Assembly (NCBI RefSeq): GCF_017310035.1
Contig: NZ_CP022296.1
Coordinates: forward strand, 2,418,001 to 2,482,000
Reading direction: 5' to 3'
DNA: 64,000 nt
From: Nocardioides sp. S5
GTDB lineage: Bacteria; Actinomycetota; Actinomycetes; Propionibacteriales; Nocardioidaceae
Shown: in pieces, positions 62,073-64,000 of the stretch
Layout of the letters: every line of letters begins with the position of its first letter
How positions within the stretch are numbered: position 1 is the first letter of the stretch
The notes under the pieces: generated by a model
Told to the model about the DNA's origin: nothing
What the model saw: the letters and a program-made list of their open reading frames with translations, nothing else
Database searches by the model: none
Made by a program: the position numbers and the translations under genes

Positions 62073-63554
62073 ATGCGTTCGTGGGCACAGTCGGTGACGG
62101 CTGCACTCCTCGTGGTGCTCGTCGCCACCCTCGCGACCGTGACGGCCTCCGACGGCGACGCGCGCGGCTCCGAGTCGGTGCGCATGGTCCAGACGACGCA
62201 GGCGCCCGGTGCCGTCGCACGCCCCAACATCGTGTTCGTCCTCACCGACGACATGCGCGACGACGACCTCGACCACATGCCGATCACGCGCCGCCTCCTC
62301 GCGGACCAGGGCATGGAGTTCACCGACGCCATCTCGCCGCACCCGCTGTGCTGCCCGGCGCGGGCGCAGCTGGCCACCGGGCAGTACGCGCAGAACAACG
62401 GCGTGCAGCACAACCGCGGCGTGCACGGCGGGTTCAGCGCGCTCGACCCCACGCAGGAGGCCAGCTCGTGGTTCCGCGACAGCGGTTACCGCACCGGGTT
62501 CGTGGGCAAGTTCCTCAACGGCTACCACCCCGGTGACGCCCGCCCGGCCGGTTGGACCCACTGGAACGCCCTCACCCGCGGCGTCTACGACTACGTCGAC
62601 TTCACGATGAGTGGCGACGGCGACCCCGAGCGGTTCACCGACAGCTACGTCACCTCGGTCATCGAGGAGCGCACCAACTCCGACATCCGGGAGTTCGCCG
62701 CCAGCGGCGACCCGTTCGTCGTCTACGCCTGGCACCTGGCCCCCCACTACCGGATCGCCGCCGAAGGGGGGCGCGGCCTGCCACCCGCCGAGCCCCAGGA
62801 CCGCGACCTGTTCACCGACCAGCGGCCCTCGGCCTTCGACTCCCCCGCCTTCAACGAGACCGACGTGAGCGACCAGCCGGCCTACCTGCGTCGGCTCGCC
62901 CCGGTCTCCCGCGCAGAGGTCGCCGAGGAGAACACGGCCCGGCTCCGCTCGCTCCAGTCCGTGGACCGCGCCGTCGGATCCCTGGTGCGGACCCTCGAGG
63001 AGCAGGGCGTCCTCGACGACACCTACGTCGTGTTCACCTCCGACAACGGCTACTCGCTCGGCGAGCACCGCTTCGTCGGCAAGGACGTGCTCACCGACGA
63101 GGCCCTCCAGGTGCCGCTGCTCGTGCGCGGGCCCGGCATCGAGTCCGGCTCCACCTCCTCGTTGCCGGTGACCCTCGTCGACCTGCCTGCCACCTTCGCC
63201 GCGCTGACCGACGTGGCCCCGCAGTGGCTCGTCGACGGCACCTCGCTCGCGCCGACGCTGCGCGGGGAGGAACAGACCTTCCGCGACACCACCCTCATCC
63301 AGACCGGCCGCACCCTCGGGGACGGGTGGTCGCACCGCGGCGTACGCACCGAGCGCTACCTCTACGGCACCGACGGCGTGGACGCGTTCCTCTACGACCG
63401 GCTGCTCGACCCCGACGAGACGGTGAACCTCGTCGACGACCCGGACTACGCCGGGGCCCGGGCCGCGCTCGAGCTGAGGCGCACCGACCTGGTCGGTTGC
63501 GCGGGCTGGACCTGCAACCAGGTCTTCGGACCCGTGCCCGCCCCGTCCTCCTGA
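62073..63554 (+). CDS. Secreted type I sulfatase
   Basis: The ~493-aa exported protein has a signal peptide (hydrophobic 8-23). The formylglycine motif is CxPxR: the first cysteine of LCCPARAQLATG (C93-C-P95-A-R97) would be converted by a formylglycine-generating enzyme. Metal-binding aspartates lie in FVLTDDMRDDDL, and FTSDNGYSLGEH is the second typical segment. It hydrolyses sulfate esters outside the cell; the substrate is unknown. The ATG 62073 has GGGGGA 9 nt upstream; ATG 62064 is the alternative. Confidence 0.88.
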   Translation: MRSWAQSVTAALLVVLVATLATVTASDGDARGSESVRMVQTTQAPGAVARPNIVFVLTDDMRDDDLDHMPITRRLLADQGMEFTDAISPHPLCCPARAQLATGQYAQNNGVQHNRGVHGGFSALDPTQEASSWFRDSGYRTGFVGKFLNGYHPGDARPAGWTHWNALTRGVYDYVDFTMSGDGDPERFTDSYVTSVIEERTNSDIREFAASGDPFVVYAWHLAPHYRIAAEGGRGLPPAEPQDRDLFTDQRPSAFDSPAFNETDVSDQPAYLRRLAPVSRAEVAEENTARLRSLQSVDRAVGSLVRTLEEQGVLDDTYVVFTSDNGYSLGEHRFVGKDVLTDEALQVPLLVRGPGIESGSTSSLPVTLVDLPATFAALTDVAPQWLVDGTSLAPTLRGEEQTFRDTTLIQTGRTLGDGWSHRGVRTERYLYGTDGVDAFLYDRLLDPDETVNLVDDPDYAGARAALELRRTDLVGCAGWTCNQVFGPVPAPSS

Positions 63555-63586
63555 TCCGATCCGGTGACGACCCGGATACTGGTGCT

Positions 63587-64000
63587 GTGACGATCACCCG
63601 CGACGACGTCCTGGGCGCCCGCGAGCGGATCGCCGGCCGCGTGCGCCGCACTCCCCTGCTGGCACCGTCGGACTCCGATGGCCTGTGGCTCAAGTGCGAG
63701 TTCCTCCAGCACTGCGGAGTCTTCAAGACCCGCGGGGCGTTCAACCGCCAGCTCGCGGCGATCGAGCGCGGCGAGCTCGGCGACGCCGGCGTGGTGGTGG
63801 CGTCCGGGGGCAACGCCGGCCTGGCCCAGGCGTACGCCGCCCGGGAGCTCGGCGTCCGCGCGACGGTGTTCGTCCCGGAGACCGCACCGGTGGTGAAGGT
63901 CGAGCGCATCCGGCGCTACGGCGCGGACGTACGCCTGGCCGGCACGGAGTACGCCGAGGCGCAGCAGGCCGCGCTGGCGTTCGCCCGGGAGGCCGGAGCG
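63587..64000 (+). CDS. Threonine/serine dehydratase-like PLP enzyme (3' end outside window)
   Basis: The 138 visible codons encode the N-terminal part of a fold-type II PLP enzyme: LLAPSDSDGLWLKCEFLQHCGVFKTRGAFNRQ holds the PLP lysine in FKTRGA, and VVVASGGNAGLAQAYAARELG is the phosphate-binding loop region. This matches threonine ammonia-lyases or serine racemase-like enzymes. The start is GTG 63587, 32 bp after the sulfatase stop. The gene runs off the right edge, so the family cannot be narrowed further. Confidence 0.85.
   Translation, partial: MTITRDDVLGARERIAGRVRRTPLLAPSDSDGLWLKCEFLQHCGVFKTRGAFNRQLAAIERGELGDAGVVVASGGNAGLAQAYAARELGVRATVFVPETAPVVKVERIRRYGADVRLAGTEYAEAQQAALAFAREAGA

Overview
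The window reads as a chromosomal stretch of a high-GC actinobacterium, most likely Nocardioides or a close relative (Nocardioidaceae). This is an inference. It rests on the strongly GC-biased third codon positions, many GTG starts, numerous leaderless genes (a TANNNT hexamer 6-7 nt before the start codon), and two gene orders shared with Mycobacterium: pafB-pafC-tatA-tatC-helY, and gcvP/MerR/DUF151/MerR/FHA/gcvH/DUF881-sbp-DUF881/pgsA. Two composite GAGCG/CTCGATAC-type intergenic repeats also resemble those I associate with Nocardioides genomes.

Layout. 1-10709: the end of an FKBP isomerase gene (probably pafA lies just outside), pafBC DNA-damage activators, tatAC, a diacylglycerol-kinase-like gene, helY helicase, a secreted protein, a 5'-3' exonuclease and an Lrp/AsnC regulator. 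10743-12009: a 1.27-kb unit with about 89-bp imperfect terminal inverted repeats around one winged-helix plus DUF559/Vsr-like nuclease gene; this is the strongest candidate for an undescribed element. 12032-17596: a lysine-degradation cluster (kamA divergent from kdd-kamD-kamE-kal). 17993-20789: lnt-ppm1-fxsA for lipoprotein acylation and polyprenol-mannose synthesis. 20802-25594: rbpA with a SigR-type promoter, an MFS transporter, GDPD, a small zinc-ribbon protein, and a MurA-like enzyme fused to an XRE DNA-binding domain. 25689-38548: mixed metabolic genes interspersed with DNA-repair genes (AlkX-like glycosylase, UvrA-like ATPase, Nei/Fpg glycosylase, stand-alone LigD phosphoesterase), a small leaderless HTH gene and a frameshifted gene. 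38672-50436: aldo/keto reductase, lipoprotein cyclophilin, OsmC, a 47-codon gene, fdhD, sbcDC, tldD/tldE and a beta-lactamase-fold protein. 50472-61833, all on the minus strand: gcvP with a single-aptamer glycine riboswitch, two MerR regulators, DUF151 nuclease, FHA protein, gcvH, the DUF881/sbp/DUF881/pgsA-like block and two CNNM/HlyC proteins. 62073-64000: a secreted sulfatase and the start of a PLP dehydratase.

How parts may work together. PafBC is encoded at the left end. An exact match to the published PafBC-dependent promoter pattern (TGTCRGTG-N8-TANNNT) sits in front of sbcDC, and a near match sits in front of the nuclease of the 1.27-kb element. The kam enzymes convert lysine to 3-aminobutyryl-CoA and crotonyl-CoA, but the cleavage enzyme Kce and a CoA-transferase are not in the window. 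The Lrp-type regulator on the far side of the nuclease element is a plausible regulator of this cluster. GcvP is controlled by glycine through the riboswitch, while GcvH is encoded 3 kb away in the FHA/MerR block. Both MerR-containing transcription units carry the same CCTCA-N9-TGAGG palindrome upstream.

All calls were made by reading the sequence and its translations. No database or structure search was run.
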